A stretch of DNA of 64,000 nt from Methanosarcina flavescens. GTDB lineage: Archaea > Halobacteriota > Methanosarcinia > Methanosarcinales > Methanosarcinaceae. The stretch spans positions 1 through 64,000 of the forward strand of contig NZ_CP032683.1 of the NCBI RefSeq assembly GCF_001304615.2, in the 5' to 3' direction. The translations under genes were made by a program, and so were the position numbers. Below are positions 8,738-18,454 of the stretch, one piece after another (positions within the stretch are counted from its first letter, which is position 1; the number at the start of each line of letters is the position of its first letter). Below the pieces are notes generated by a model. It saw only the letters and a list, made by a program, of their open reading frames with translations. It did no database searches and was not told the DNA's origin.

Positions 8738-11119
8738 ATGATATACCGAACAAAGCCAGTTGTAACCCGTTTAATTCTTTTAATCCTTTTAGCTTCCCTC
8801 CTTACAGGAGGGTGCCTGGAGCAGAGTTCCGGGTTGAGCTTTGAAAACAAGTCCGAAATAAAAGAAAGAAATAATCCAAGCGAATTTTCTTCTGTAAGCC
8901 GCCTGATAACCGAAGAAGTAAATCTCTCCGGTTCCGGGACAGAAAACTCCCCTATTGTAGGAAATTACAGGCTTGAAGCCCTCAATATTGAGTTAAAAGC
9001 GCCTTCTTATGAGCTGCCCCTGCACAGGGACGAGGTCTCAAATTATGAAAATTTCTCAGGCAGGATTCCTCTGAATGATTCAGCCCTCAAACTGCTGGAA
9101 AGTAACGGTTTCGTTGTAATCGAAAACCCTTACAATCCAGAAGAAGAGGATATAACCTCGATGTATTCGACCCTCAGGGAAAAAGAGGTCCCTATCTTCA
9201 TTACCACGGACTCCCTGTTGCATCTCTACCATATTCAGTTTGATGAGACTCTTCGCCAGATCGAAGAAAAGGAGTTTTACAATACGCTCTGGGAGACTGA
9301 TTTTGATCTGTTAAATGCTTCTATCGAGAAGTATAATACCGCCTCAGGGGAAGAAAAAGAAGCAGCAAGAAGAAACGCAGCCTACTTTGCTGTAGCCCTG
9401 AGCCTGCTTCAGCCGAAACCCGCACAGGTGCAGGGAGCAGCAGGTACTTTTGGCATTATTGATGAGTCCCTTTTCCCTGCAGGTGCAGAGGAGCAATATC
9501 AGTTTGAAATTCCAGATTTCGTAAAAAAAGAGGTTGAAGCCGAACTTGCCTTGATTGAAGTACATGGAGGTTTTGAGCTTTCTCCCATATTCAATTATAA
9601 GGAAGATTATTCCCAGTATATTCCTAGAGGCCACTATACCAGGTCCGAGAAGCTGCAAAACTATTTCAGGGCTTTTATGTGGCATGGTAGGATGAGCATG
9701 CTCCTGAAGGAAAAATTGATTGAATCCGAAGATCCTGCAAAGGACGCCCGCATCCAGACTATTCAGGCAAGCCTCATCGCTTCAAAGCTCCAGAATGAAC
9801 CTGACCTGCTCGAGAACTGGGACCGGATCTATGGGGTTACAGCTTTTTATGTGGGCTTTTCTGATGACTTTGGCCCATATGAGTATATGGAAGCCATGGA
9901 TTCGGTATTTGGCAGCGGAAAGAGAGTATTTAACGAGGCAACGGTTGAAGAACTGAAAACTACACTTGCTGAGTACCAGGGCCCGAAAATTTATGGCGGC
10001 ACAGGAAACTGTGTTATTGAGCCGCCCTTTACTCCTGAGCAGGCGGACGAATGTCTCGAAAACACTACAGGCTTTCGGTTTATGGGACAGCGCTTTATTC
10101 CGGACTCCTATGTATTCTCAAACCTGGTAGGAGCTTATACAGGGGGATATAAGGGACAATACAATGAAAACGAGTCCCCATTTACTCTTGTAATCTCAAG
10201 AGCCGGAGTGCCTGTTCGCGGCTTCCCTCGCGGGCTTGATGCAATGGCTCTCTTGGGCTCGGAAAGGGCAGTCTACTGGCTCGATGAACTTAACGATTCC
10301 AGTTATGAAAACTACAGTACCCAGTATGGAAAGCTGGATTCAGAATTCTCGAACTTCAGTGCAGCCGAATGGAACAGGAACCTTTACTGGTCCTGGCTCT
10401 ATTCCCTTCAGCCCCTACTGAAAGACTACGGAGAAGGCTATCCGACCTTCATGCAGACCGACGCCTGGCAGGACAAGGAACTGAGCACCTCGCTTGCCTC
10501 GTGGACCGAACTCAGGCACGATACAATTCTTTACTCCAAACAGAGCTACACTATGGTTGATACTGCAATTATGCCTCCTGAAGAAAGACCTGTAGTGGGT
10601 TATGTTGAGCCTGTACCTGATTTCTACGCCCGCTTGCTTGCCTTAACAAAAATGACACACCAGGGCCTGGATGAAATGGGTGTGCTCGATCCTGTTTCAA
10701 AGGCAAGACTTGCAAATCTTGAAGATATCCTGTCAAGGCTTCAGGATATTTCCGAAAAGGAACTCGAAAATGAGGAACTGACAGCCGAAGATTATGAGTT
10801 TATCAAAAACTTCGAGGACCAGCTTGAAGGAACAATAGAAGACGTTGACGAGAAAGCCAGAAAAACTACAGTCGTGGCTGATGTCCATACCGACGCAAAT
10901 ACAGAGACCGTTCTTGAAGAGGGCGTTGGGTATGTTGACATGCTTGTGGTTGCATATAAGCTCCCGGATGGCAGAATCCTTCTAGGAGCCGGGCCCGTTA
11001 TGAGCCATTATGAGTTCAAGCAGCTAGTATCCGAGCGCCTGACCGATGAAAAATGGAGAGAAATGCTTGAGGTAAATCCACCCGAAAGGCCCGAGTGGAC
11101 TTCTACCTACATTTTTTAA
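8738..11119 (+). CDS. DUF3160 lipoprotein, copy 1
   Basis: 793 aa secreted protein. A signal peptide (RLILLILLASLL) ends in the lipobox LTGGC with Cys26 as the likely lipid-modified residue, so it should sit on the outer face of the membrane. The remainder matches the large DUF3160 domain: NPYNPEEEDITSMY, PIFITTDSLLHLYHIQFDE, KDYGEGYPTFMQTDAWQDK, SWTELRHDTILYSKQSY and the C-terminal EMLEVNPPERPEWTSTY. The enzymatic role of DUF3160 is not known. The next gene is a close paralog. Both share the leader AAGCGACnGGGATGA before the start, pointing to duplication including the 5-prime region. Confidence 0.85.
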   Translation: MIYRTKPVVTRLILLILLASLLTGGCLEQSSGLSFENKSEIKERNNPSEFSSVSRLITEEVNLSGSGTENSPIVGNYRLEALNIELKAPSYELPLHRDEVSNYENFSGRIPLNDSALKLLESNGFVVIENPYNPEEEDITSMYSTLREKEVPIFITTDSLLHLYHIQFDETLRQIEEKEFYNTLWETDFDLLNASIEKYNTASGEEKEAARRNAAYFAVALSLLQPKPAQVQGAAGTFGIIDESLFPAGAEEQYQFEIPDFVKKEVEAELALIEVHGGFELSPIFNYKEDYSQYIPRGHYTRSEKLQNYFRAFMWHGRMSMLLKEKLIESEDPAKDARIQTIQASLIASKLQNEPDLLENWDRIYGVTAFYVGFSDDFGPYEYMEAMDSVFGSGKRVFNEATVEELKTTLAEYQGPKIYGGTGNCVIEPPFTPEQADECLENTTGFRFMGQRFIPDSYVFSNLVGAYTGGYKGQYNENESPFTLVISRAGVPVRGFPRGLDAMALLGSERAVYWLDELNDSSYENYSTQYGKLDSEFSNFSAAEWNRNLYWSWLYSLQPLLKDYGEGYPTFMQTDAWQDKELSTSLASWTELRHDTILYSKQSYTMVDTAIMPPEERPVVGYVEPVPDFYARLLALTKMTHQGLDEMGVLDPVSKARLANLEDILSRLQDISEKELENEELTAEDYEFIKNFEDQLEGTIEDVDEKARKTTVVADVHTDANTETVLEEGVGYVDMLVVAYKLPDGRILLGAGPVMSHYEFKQLVSERLTDEKWREMLEVNPPERPEWTSTYIF

Positions 11120-11415
11120 TTCTTATCTCATGTATTTTTTTAATTTTTAATTTTTAATTTTTAATTTTATTTGCATGATTTGTCTGCCTGACTTCAGTTA
11201 ATTTATTTTAGCAGATCCATTTTTAACCGAATTTCGAATAAACTGAAATATTGTAAAAAGTATAGACATGGCAGAAAGATTTTTCAAATGTTCGAACATG
11301 TACAACATTAGGTTACAAAACAGGAATAATCAGAACCTTGATTTCGAAGGTAAAAATCACCTTTTGAGCGAGCAAAGCTCAAATCAGACTGATCCAAAGC
11401 GACTGGGATGAAAGA
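11120..11415 (+). terminator. T-rich termination region between the DUF3160 paralogs
   Basis: Directly after the stop codon the plus strand carries T-runs and four repeats of TTTTTAA (11137-11170), typical of archaeal U-tract termination. The rest of the spacer ends with the leader motif CCAAAGCGACTGGGATGA that is duplicated from upstream of copy 1 (8716-8734). Confidence 0.5.
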
Positions 11416-13791
11416 ATGAAAGAAATAATGAAAAATCGAACTCAGATAACTGTAACACTTTTAATATTTCTTATTTTTTTAGTTTCCCTCTTTATGGGAG
11501 GATGCCTTGAGCAGAGTTCAGGGTTAGGTGGGGAAAATGAAACAATGCAGAAAGAAGAAGCAGATAAAAACAAAGACGACCCTTCAGGTCGCCTCCAAAC
11601 CGAAGCCGTAGATCTTTCCGATATTGAAGCAGGAAATTTATCGCTTTCAGGAAATTACAGGCTTGATGCTCTTGACATAGAACTGAAAGCTCCCCAGTAT
11701 AAACTTCCCCTGCAAGAATCAGATATTGTAAATTATAGAGAATTTTCTCAAAAATTTTTGACAGATGAGGCGGCAATGGAGAAGCTGAAAGAAAACGGGT
11801 TTGTTGTAATTCCCAACCCTTACAATCCGCGAGAAGAAGACATTACTGCTATGTATGACAGGCTTGAAAACGAAGGACAGCAGATTTTTATAACTTCGGA
11901 TACGCTTCTCCACCTCTATCACGTTCAGTTTGACGAGAGTATGAGCCAGGTCGAGCAGAATGAATTATATGGAATTTTGTGGGAACTTGATAAAGCCCTG
12001 CTCGATGCTTCGATAGAAAAATATAATAATGCATCAGGGGAAGAAAAAGAAGCTGCAAAAAGAAACGCAGCCTACTTTGCGGTTGCTTTAAGCCTGCTCC
12101 AGCCCAGGGAAGAACAGATAAAGGAGATAAAGAATCCTTACGACCCTGAGGCAGGAATGTATTTTGACCCTGCAGCAAAGGAAAAATACCAGTTTGAGAT
12201 TCCGGCGTTTGTAGAAGATGACGTCAAAGCCGAACTGTCCCTTATCGAAGCTCACGAAGGCTTTGATCACTCTCCCATTTTCCTTTATAAAGAAGATTAT
12301 TCCCAGTATTTACCCAGGGGACACTATACTCACTCGGAAATTCTGAAGAACTACTTCAAAGCCTTCATATGGCACGGCAGGATGAGCATGCTCCTCAAGG
12401 GTAAATTAATCCCTGCAGAAAACCCGGAAAAAGAAGCCCGCATCCAGACTATCCAAGCAAGCCTGATTACTTCCGAGCTCGAAGACAATCCAGAACTCCT
12501 CAAGAAATGGGAAAGGCTGTATGCGATTACGGCTTTTTATGTTGGAGTTTCGGATGATCTTGGACCATATGAATATATGGAAGCAATGGAATCAGTATTT
12601 GGAAATGGGTCAAAGAATTTTAACGCAACAGCGATGGAAGAGCTAAAAATAGAGCTTGCCGGATATAGGAGCCCTGAGATCTACGGAGGCACAGGAAGTG
12701 GAGATCACGAACCTATTCTAACGGCTGAGCAAGCTGATGAACTTCTTGAGGATACGAAAGGTTTCAGGTTCATGGGGCAGCGTTTTGTTCCGGATTCTTA
12801 TATTTTCTCCAGACTCATCGGCCCCTATACTAAAGAGTACACAGGAAATCCGGAACAGGTGCCTTTTACCTATATTTATTCCGATTACGGAAATAACAGG
12901 GGCTTCCCTCGGGGGCTTGATACCATGGCTCTGCTGGGCTCGGAAAGAGCTGTTTACTGGCTAGATGAGCTGGATGATTCAAGTTACAAAAATTACAGTC
13001 TCAGGTACGGGGAACTGGATTCCGAGTTTTCAAACTTCAGCGCAGCCGACTGGAACAGAAACCTCTACTGGTCCTGGCTTTACTCACTCCAGCCTCTCTT
13101 AAAAGATTACGGTGAAGGCTATCCGACCTTCATGCAGACCGACGCCTGGCAGGACAAGGCAATGAGTACGTCACTGGCTTCCTGGACCGAACTCAGGCAC
13201 GATACTATCCTCTATGCCAAGCAAACCTACGGGATAGCAGATGAGCTTCCAGTGTTTGGAGACAACCCCGCAGGATACGTGGAACCTGTGCCCGAATTTT
13301 ATAACAGACTGCTGGCTCTTATCAGGATGACAGCAGACGGGCTTGAGGAACTGGATACACTCGATGAAGATACAGCAAGGAATTTTGAAAGCCTCGAAAG
13401 TGTGCTGAATAAGCTTATTGAGATTTCCGAAAAAGAACTTAAAAACGAGAAACTGACAGAAGAAGACAAATATTACATCTTCAAGTTTGGAGAAATAATT
13501 AAATTGAGCTCAAGTGCCGATGAAGAAGCCAGGAAAACTACCCTTGTTGCAGATGTCTACACCGAGCCAAATAATGAACTCGTGCTTGAAGAAGGAACAG
13601 GGTATGTGGATATGGTGATTGTGGCTTACAAATTACCTGACGGCAGGATTTTTCTGGCTGCGGGACCGGTTATGAGTTATTATGAATTCAAACAGCCCAC
13701 GTCCGACCGTCTTACCGATGAAAAATGGAGAGAAATGCTTGAGGTAAATCCACCGGAAAGACCCGAGTGGACTTCCACATACATTTCATAA
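11416..13791 (+). CDS. DUF3160 lipoprotein, copy 2
   Basis: 791 aa paralog of the preceding gene, with long identical blocks (for example KDYGEGYPTFMQTDAWQDK and EMLEVNPPERPEWTSTYI). The signal peptide ends at the lipobox FMGGC with Cys30. A second Met at residue 5 may be the true start. Differences concentrate just after the lipidation site and in the middle (residues about 225-245 and 430-470), suggesting that the exposed segments have diverged. Exported lipoprotein with no assigned activity. It converges on aksA, with ~150 bp between stops. Confidence 0.85.
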   Translation: MKEIMKNRTQITVTLLIFLIFLVSLFMGGCLEQSSGLGGENETMQKEEADKNKDDPSGRLQTEAVDLSDIEAGNLSLSGNYRLDALDIELKAPQYKLPLQESDIVNYREFSQKFLTDEAAMEKLKENGFVVIPNPYNPREEDITAMYDRLENEGQQIFITSDTLLHLYHVQFDESMSQVEQNELYGILWELDKALLDASIEKYNNASGEEKEAAKRNAAYFAVALSLLQPREEQIKEIKNPYDPEAGMYFDPAAKEKYQFEIPAFVEDDVKAELSLIEAHEGFDHSPIFLYKEDYSQYLPRGHYTHSEILKNYFKAFIWHGRMSMLLKGKLIPAENPEKEARIQTIQASLITSELEDNPELLKKWERLYAITAFYVGVSDDLGPYEYMEAMESVFGNGSKNFNATAMEELKIELAGYRSPEIYGGTGSGDHEPILTAEQADELLEDTKGFRFMGQRFVPDSYIFSRLIGPYTKEYTGNPEQVPFTYIYSDYGNNRGFPRGLDTMALLGSERAVYWLDELDDSSYKNYSLRYGELDSEFSNFSAADWNRNLYWSWLYSLQPLLKDYGEGYPTFMQTDAWQDKAMSTSLASWTELRHDTILYAKQTYGIADELPVFGDNPAGYVEPVPEFYNRLLALIRMTADGLEELDTLDEDTARNFESLESVLNKLIEISEKELKNEKLTEEDKYYIFKFGEIIKLSSSADEEARKTTLVADVYTEPNNELVLEEGTGYVDMVIVAYKLPDGRIFLAAGPVMSYYEFKQPTSDRLTDEKWREMLEVNPPERPEWTSTYIS

Positions 13792-13945
13792 TAGGTAATA
13801 TGGAATTAAAAAGTGCAGGAAACATAGAAGATGGTATTAAAAATATTACAAAGAAATACTACAAATAACAAAAATTAACTAAAATACGAGAATCAAAAAA
13901 TAAATAAAAGTGCTTAAGGGAGTTTTCAAACGGGTAGGGAAGTTT

Positions 13946-15163
13946 TTAGATCGAAAACTTCTCTTCTCCCTTTTCTGTTGTTTTCGTTTCCTGCCTGACC
14001 TGGGTTATCATCCTTTCAAGCTGGTCCCTGGAGATGCTTTTATTCTTTTCTTCGGTGCAGACCTTTACTTTCTCAATCAGAGCGCAGAGTTCTTCACGCT
14101 CAAGGCAAAGACCTATGCTGTTAATAATGCCTTTTAAGGCTTTTTTGCCGGTGTGTTTCCCGATAACGAGGTTGCGTTTCCCGCCAACCATTTCCGGGGG
14201 GAAGAGTTCATAGGTGAGCGGCTCTTCCAGGATTGCAGCAACGTGAATTCCGGACTCGTGGGTAAAGGCATTTTGTCCGACAACAGCTTTGTTAACCGAG
14301 GGTATAATGCCTGAGTAATCCGAGACCATTCTGGAAAGGGCAGTCAGCCTTGTAGTATCATAGCGATCTATTCCGTACTGCACCCTGAGAGCAACCAGTA
14401 CTTCCTCAAGGGCAGCGTTGCCTGCACGTTCCCCGATTGCATTAACCGTGGTATGGAGCTGTTTTGCCCCGGCTTCGGCAGCAGCAAGAGTATTTGCAGT
14501 AGCCATTCCAAGGTCGTCGTGGCAGTGAATACAGATCGAGGTATTGATCTCTTTGAAAATTTCGCTAACAAGGTAATGGGTCGTTGTAGGGTTCAGGATG
14601 CCAACCGTGTCTGCAAGGCTTACGTACTGCACTTTATATTCGGTTTCAACTTCCTTGAACGCCTGTTTGAGACGGTCAATTGGGGTTCGGCTTGAATCCT
14701 CGGCTGCAAAGCGTATTTTCAATCCGTGATCGGATGCATACTCAATGGTTTCTTTGGCGCAGTGGAGCATTTCCTCAAAGCTTTTGTGGTATTTGTATTT
14801 GAGGTGCAGATCGGACATGGCAATGAAAATGCTCACAATATCTACATCACATTCAAGGGCAGCATCCACGTCTCCTTTTACCGCGCGTGAAAGGCAGCAG
14901 ATTCTCGACTTAAAACCCTGATTTGCGATTTCCTTTACAATTTCCTTTTCTTTTTCCGAAACCACAGGAAATCCAGCTTCTATAATCTCAATGCCCATGG
15001 AATCAAGTTCGCTGGCAATTGCCAGCTTCTGTTCCTTTGTAAATGCAACGCCTGGGGTCTGTTCCCCATCACGGAGAGTCACGTCACAGATCTCGATATC
15101 CAGGGGACGATATTGAATAAAGTCCATAAGATTATTTCTGGAATACTGCTCACTCTCTAACAT
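13946..15163 (-). CDS. aksA: Homocitrate synthase family protein, AksA type (coenzyme B pathway)
   Basis: 405 aa member of the DRE-TIM metallolyase family. TLRDGEQTPGV (29-39) gives the catalytic Arg/Asp, IHCHDDLGMA near 205 gives the metal-binding His pair, and NAIGERAGNAALEE follows. The C-terminus ends soon after the communication domain and lacks the leucine-binding regulatory domain of 2-isopropylmalate synthase, as in AksA. AksA condenses acetyl-CoA with 2-oxoglutarate and longer 2-oxoacids towards 2-oxosuberate, a precursor of coenzyme B. The start at 15163 has a GGAAG ribosome binding site. Citramalate synthase or NifV are less likely alternatives. Confidence 0.8.
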   Translation of the reverse strand: MLESEQYSRNNLMDFIQYRPLDIEICDVTLRDGEQTPGVAFTKEQKLAIASELDSMGIEIIEAGFPVVSEKEKEIVKEIANQGFKSRICCLSRAVKGDVDAALECDVDIVSIFIAMSDLHLKYKYHKSFEEMLHCAKETIEYASDHGLKIRFAAEDSSRTPIDRLKQAFKEVETEYKVQYVSLADTVGILNPTTTHYLVSEIFKEINTSICIHCHDDLGMATANTLAAAEAGAKQLHTTVNAIGERAGNAALEEVLVALRVQYGIDRYDTTRLTALSRMVSDYSGIIPSVNKAVVGQNAFTHESGIHVAAILEEPLTYELFPPEMVGGKRNLVIGKHTGKKALKGIINSIGLCLEREELCALIEKVKVCTEEKNKSISRDQLERMITQVRQETKTTEKGEEKFSI

Positions 15164-15633
15164 GGTTACTGCTTCCTTTAGTTCTCATTATAGTGAGGAT
15201 TTTTGATTATTTTTAATGATATACAGGTAATGTAGCCAGAAACTGACTCAAAGGCTTGAATAAGGAGGTACCAGGGTTCAAACGCCCCTAAAAGTCAGAA
15301 AATCTAGTATCTCGTCAAAATTAAGCATAGCTTTACCTTCATATGTATAAATGTTTTCCTCGGAGGAAAAGAATTTCCGGCAACAGCTTCTCGAAAGAGT
15401 AGATCAAAATTAGCTAAAAATCGACATCTACCCCTGATCGGGAGACTTAAGTCAATAGGTGTTATAAAAAGATTCAAAAGTGCTTATACCAGTGAAAAAA
15501 TCTAGAGTATTGAGAAAACTCAAGCTTTAAATAAAAGACTCTTTCAGGAGGCAGATAAAGCATCTCTATTAACAAATTAAAATCCTTCGATGGTAGTGGG
15601 TAAAGGTTTTTTCAAGCAGAGGCAAAGGCTTTC
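15164..15633. other. Spacer upstream of aksA
   Basis: 470 bp with no supportable ORF or RNA gene. A GGTTCAAAC sequence near 15275 recalls a tRNA T-loop, but no acceptor or anticodon stem fits. The aksA promoter should lie at the left end of this spacer. Confidence 0.4.
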
Positions 15634-16461
15634 TCATGTAAGCTTCCTCTGAACCCTTTCATAAAAGCAGGTATCGGAAATCTTTACAAAGCGGGCTGGA
15701 AACTTGGACTTTTTAAGTTTGACAATATCATCAGGCTTTATCCGATAGGATTTCTGCCCGTCAGTTGCAATGACAGCCTCCTTTTTCGGAGCCGTTAACT
15801 TTATTGTGATCTCGCTGTCCGACGGGATAACCCAGGGTCTTGAAGAGAGCTTAAAAGGGGCGACAGGAACAACTACTATCGCACTTACCCTGGGGCTTAT
15901 AATGGGTCCGCCTGCGCTCATTGCATAAGCAGTGGAGCCAGTCGGGGTTGCAAAGACAACACCATCCGCGCGCATCGAATCAAGAAGGCAGTCCCCTACA
16001 TAAACCTCAAACTGGATAATCTTTGCGGGCTTTGCAGACATTACCGCAATCTCATTCGTTGCGGTATCAAGCATTTCCCCATTAAGGAATACATCAACCC
16101 TCATCCTTTCGATATATGAAAAACCGTAAAGCACTTCTTCTATGGTTTCAAGGGCATCTTCTGGCTCGACGTCAACAAGAAAACCGAGGGTACCCATATT
16201 AATTCCAAGTATAGGGAGAGGATCTTTCATCTTGGCAATGTTCCGGAGGACCGTGCCGTCACCTCCTACACTGATAATGAGTTCTACCCCCTCTTCCCTC
16301 ATTCTCTCAACCGGAACCCCTTCTATCCCGAGCACCTCAGCCGTGGGGGTGGCAACGAAAATTTTAACACTGGAGCTGAATCGTGCGAGGATTTCCCGGA
16401 CCATTCGAATTACTTCAGGTCTATCACAGCGTGAAGAGATTCCTATCTTCTTTATTGCCAA
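15634..16461 (-). CDS. nadK: NAD kinase
   Basis: 275 aa ATP-NAD kinase that phosphorylates NAD+ to NADP+. The GGDGT motif lies at residues 66-70, with the family NE/D element (TATNEIAVMSA) near 133 and the glycine-rich ADGVVFATPTGSTAYAMSAGGP segment following. The start is a TTG at 16461 set one base after the stop codon of the upstream phosphatase gene. The ribosome binding site GGGGGA lies inside that gene's last codons, so the two are translationally coupled. In several archaea these two activities are fused or adjacent. Confidence 0.93.
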   Translation of the reverse strand: MAIKKIGISSRCDRPEVIRMVREILARFSSSVKIFVATPTAEVLGIEGVPVERMREEGVELIISVGGDGTVLRNIAKMKDPLPILGINMGTLGFLVDVEPEDALETIEEVLYGFSYIERMRVDVFLNGEMLDTATNEIAVMSAKPAKIIQFEVYVGDCLLDSMRADGVVFATPTGSTAYAMSAGGPIISPRVSAIVVVPVAPFKLSSRPWVIPSDSEITIKLTAPKKEAVIATDGQKSYRIKPDDIVKLKKSKFPARFVKISDTCFYERVQRKLT

Positions 16462-16462
16462 T

Positions 16463-17269
16463 TTATTCCCCCGAGAGCAGCTTTAGTATTTTTTCATGTA
16501 CGCGCCCATTGGATGCGACCATTTCCAATCTGGCGGTGACATTATCAGGAAGCCTCAGAGTTTTTCCATATCCATCTGTAACACGCCCACCTGCCTCCTT
16601 CAGAATCAGTTGCCCTGCTGCCACGTCAGTTACACGCAAAGCTCTCCTGACATCCACAAAAGCATCAAGCCGGCCTGAAGCTACATAACACAGCTCAAGC
16701 GCTACACTTCCAAGTAACCTGACCCTACGGACACTACTGTAGATCTTACGGGTCCTAGCCACATTTTGCCGGTAGCCGTACATGCTTACGCACAGCTCCC
16801 TCAGTTCCGAGTTAACGGACGCCCTGATCTTTTTTCCATTAAGGTAGGCTCCTTTCCCGGCGTCTGCATAGTATTCCTCAGGCAGAGCAAGGCTACTCAC
16901 ATAACCGAATCTCAAATTCGACAGGTCGTAGGAAGAGACTGCCAGGGAGAGACTGTAAAAAGGAATTCCCACATAGGAATTGTAGGTGCCATCAAGTGGG
17001 TCAAGAATAATAGAAAATTCCGGGGAGTCCCCGAGAATAAGTTCGCCAAGTTCCTCACTGATAATTCTCATGGACCTGCCGTCGTTTTTAAGAACTTCAA
17101 CAATAGCATCCTCTGCTGCACGGTCTATTCTGGAAGTCGGGGTTCCATCGGCTCCCATACCAACAAAGCTACCCGCTTCATCCGTCCCCTTGAGATCTGC
17201 AATGGAGTCGGAAGTGGCTTTAAAAGCCTCCCGACATAGTTTCAAAAATCCTGAGTCTGCTGAATTCAT
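16463..17269 (-). CDS. suhB: Archaeal fructose-1,6-bisphosphatase / inositol monophosphatase
   Basis: 268 aa Li-sensitive phosphatase family protein. The metal ligands are seen as EE in IISEELGEL (about 72-73), LDPLDGTYNS (89-98) and DVAAGQLILKEAGGRV near 213-228. Archaeal members hydrolyse both fructose-1,6-bisphosphate and myo-inositol-1-phosphate, serving gluconeogenesis and inositol synthesis. It is the first gene of a two-gene operon with nadK, with stop and start one base apart. Gap, another gluconeogenic enzyme, is upstream on the same strand. Confidence 0.88.
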   Translation of the reverse strand: MNSADSGFLKLCREAFKATSDSIADLKGTDEAGSFVGMGADGTPTSRIDRAAEDAIVEVLKNDGRSMRIISEELGELILGDSPEFSIILDPLDGTYNSYVGIPFYSLSLAVSSYDLSNLRFGYVSSLALPEEYYADAGKGAYLNGKKIRASVNSELRELCVSMYGYRQNVARTRKIYSSVRRVRLLGSVALELCYVASGRLDAFVDVRRALRVTDVAAGQLILKEAGGRVTDGYGKTLRLPDNVTARLEMVASNGRVHEKILKLLSGE

Positions 17270-17446
17270 ATGGATCGTTTTTTTAATTAAACCAGATTTT
17301 GTTATCAGATATGGAATTATCAGAATTCACAAATCCGGTCTTTTGTGTTTCAGAATTCCCTGGATAAAATATCCGACTTAAAAGCCGGACTCCGGTCATT
17401 CAAATTAAACTCCGGAGTCCTGAAGGCTTCAGACTTCTACAGAGCT

Positions 17447-18454
17447 TTATAGCCCTAAGGCTTTATTTGTCTTCTCAATTGACTTTGCACCATCGCTTTC
17501 AAGTTCCATCATAGCCCTTATAGCATCTACGTTTTCCGGGGTTACAATCGATTCCTGATGGACAGCCTGGAAGAAGTAAAGCTCATTTTCGGTTACAGTT
17601 ATAGATTCAGGCCAAATGCAGTTTTCCCACATATCGTTTCTTGGGCGTCCTATGTCCCGCGCAAACTCTATTATTTCCGCTGTTGACGATATTCCCTGCC
17701 CTACGAAAAGAATTCTCGACTGGGAACCCAGGATGTTCTTAATGTCTTCTGCCGTACAATCGGTATTGACCTCCATATTTACTGTGTGTACATGCATCAG
17801 AGTTGTCGGAATCTTCAAGGCTGCACTTGTAATGTTGATGTTTGGAAGTACACTCCTTACATCAGGACCATGGTGGGATGGAAGCCTGGCGGGGTCCGGT
17901 ACAATTGCGTTAATTGGTCCTTTCTTTACATCGTTAGGGTCTGTTGCCCTTCTTGCGAGAATTGCCCTGACCTTTTTTACCCCCAGTTCTTTGTCTATAG
18001 GGTAGATGACCCTACAAAGGGCTGTAGTGTTGCATGAGACAACCCTTACCAGGTCACGACCTACGGCTTGCTCGTAGTTGCAAACCGCATTAAATGAGAA
18101 ACCTGCGATAGGGTGACTCTCTCCACCCTGCCAGATTGCCTTTACCCCGGCCTTTTCATACATTGGCTTATTTTTTTCCCCGACTCCCCCTGGCGTACAA
18201 TCCACAACAAGATCAGCCTTTTCTACCATTTCTTCAATTGTCCCAGCGGCAGGCACACCTGCTTTCTCAAAAGCTTCAAGATTTGCAGCCGGAGCGTAGA
18301 TCTCATATCCAAGCTGATGCGCCACTGCAGCTTCATAGTTCGGCCTTGTTTTGGAAACTCCAATAACTTCCATATCGTCCTGAGCCTGCACGGCATCTGC
18401 AACTCTTTTTCCTATAGTTCCATAACCATTTACTGCGATTTTTGCTTTAGCCAT
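17447..18454 (-). CDS. gap: Glyceraldehyde-3-phosphate dehydrogenase, archaeal type II
   Basis: 335 aa, the normal length of archaeal GAPDH. The nucleotide-binding GYGTIGKRVAD is at 10-20, the catalytic cysteine is Cys141 in VSCNTT, and the catalytic-domain HTVNMEV segment is present. The enzyme oxidises glyceraldehyde-3-phosphate to 1,3-bisphosphoglycerate, and in methanogens it runs mainly in the gluconeogenic direction. The start at 18454 has an AGGATA ribosome binding site. It lies 177 bp upstream of the FBPase/nadK pair, so co-transcription is possible but not shown. Confidence 0.95.
   Translation of the reverse strand: MAKAKIAVNGYGTIGKRVADAVQAQDDMEVIGVSKTRPNYEAAVAHQLGYEIYAPAANLEAFEKAGVPAAGTIEEMVEKADLVVDCTPGGVGEKNKPMYEKAGVKAIWQGGESHPIAGFSFNAVCNYEQAVGRDLVRVVSCNTTALCRVIYPIDKELGVKKVRAILARRATDPNDVKKGPINAIVPDPARLPSHHGPDVRSVLPNINITSAALKIPTTLMHVHTVNMEVNTDCTAEDIKNILGSQSRILFVGQGISSTAEIIEFARDIGRPRNDMWENCIWPESITVTENELYFFQAVHQESIVTPENVDAIRAMMELESDGAKSIEKTNKALGL

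Noticed and set aside
15262-15300. Possible tRNA T-loop sequence (GGTTCAAAC)
   Set aside because: No matching acceptor stem, D-arm or anticodon arm within 90 bp on either strand.
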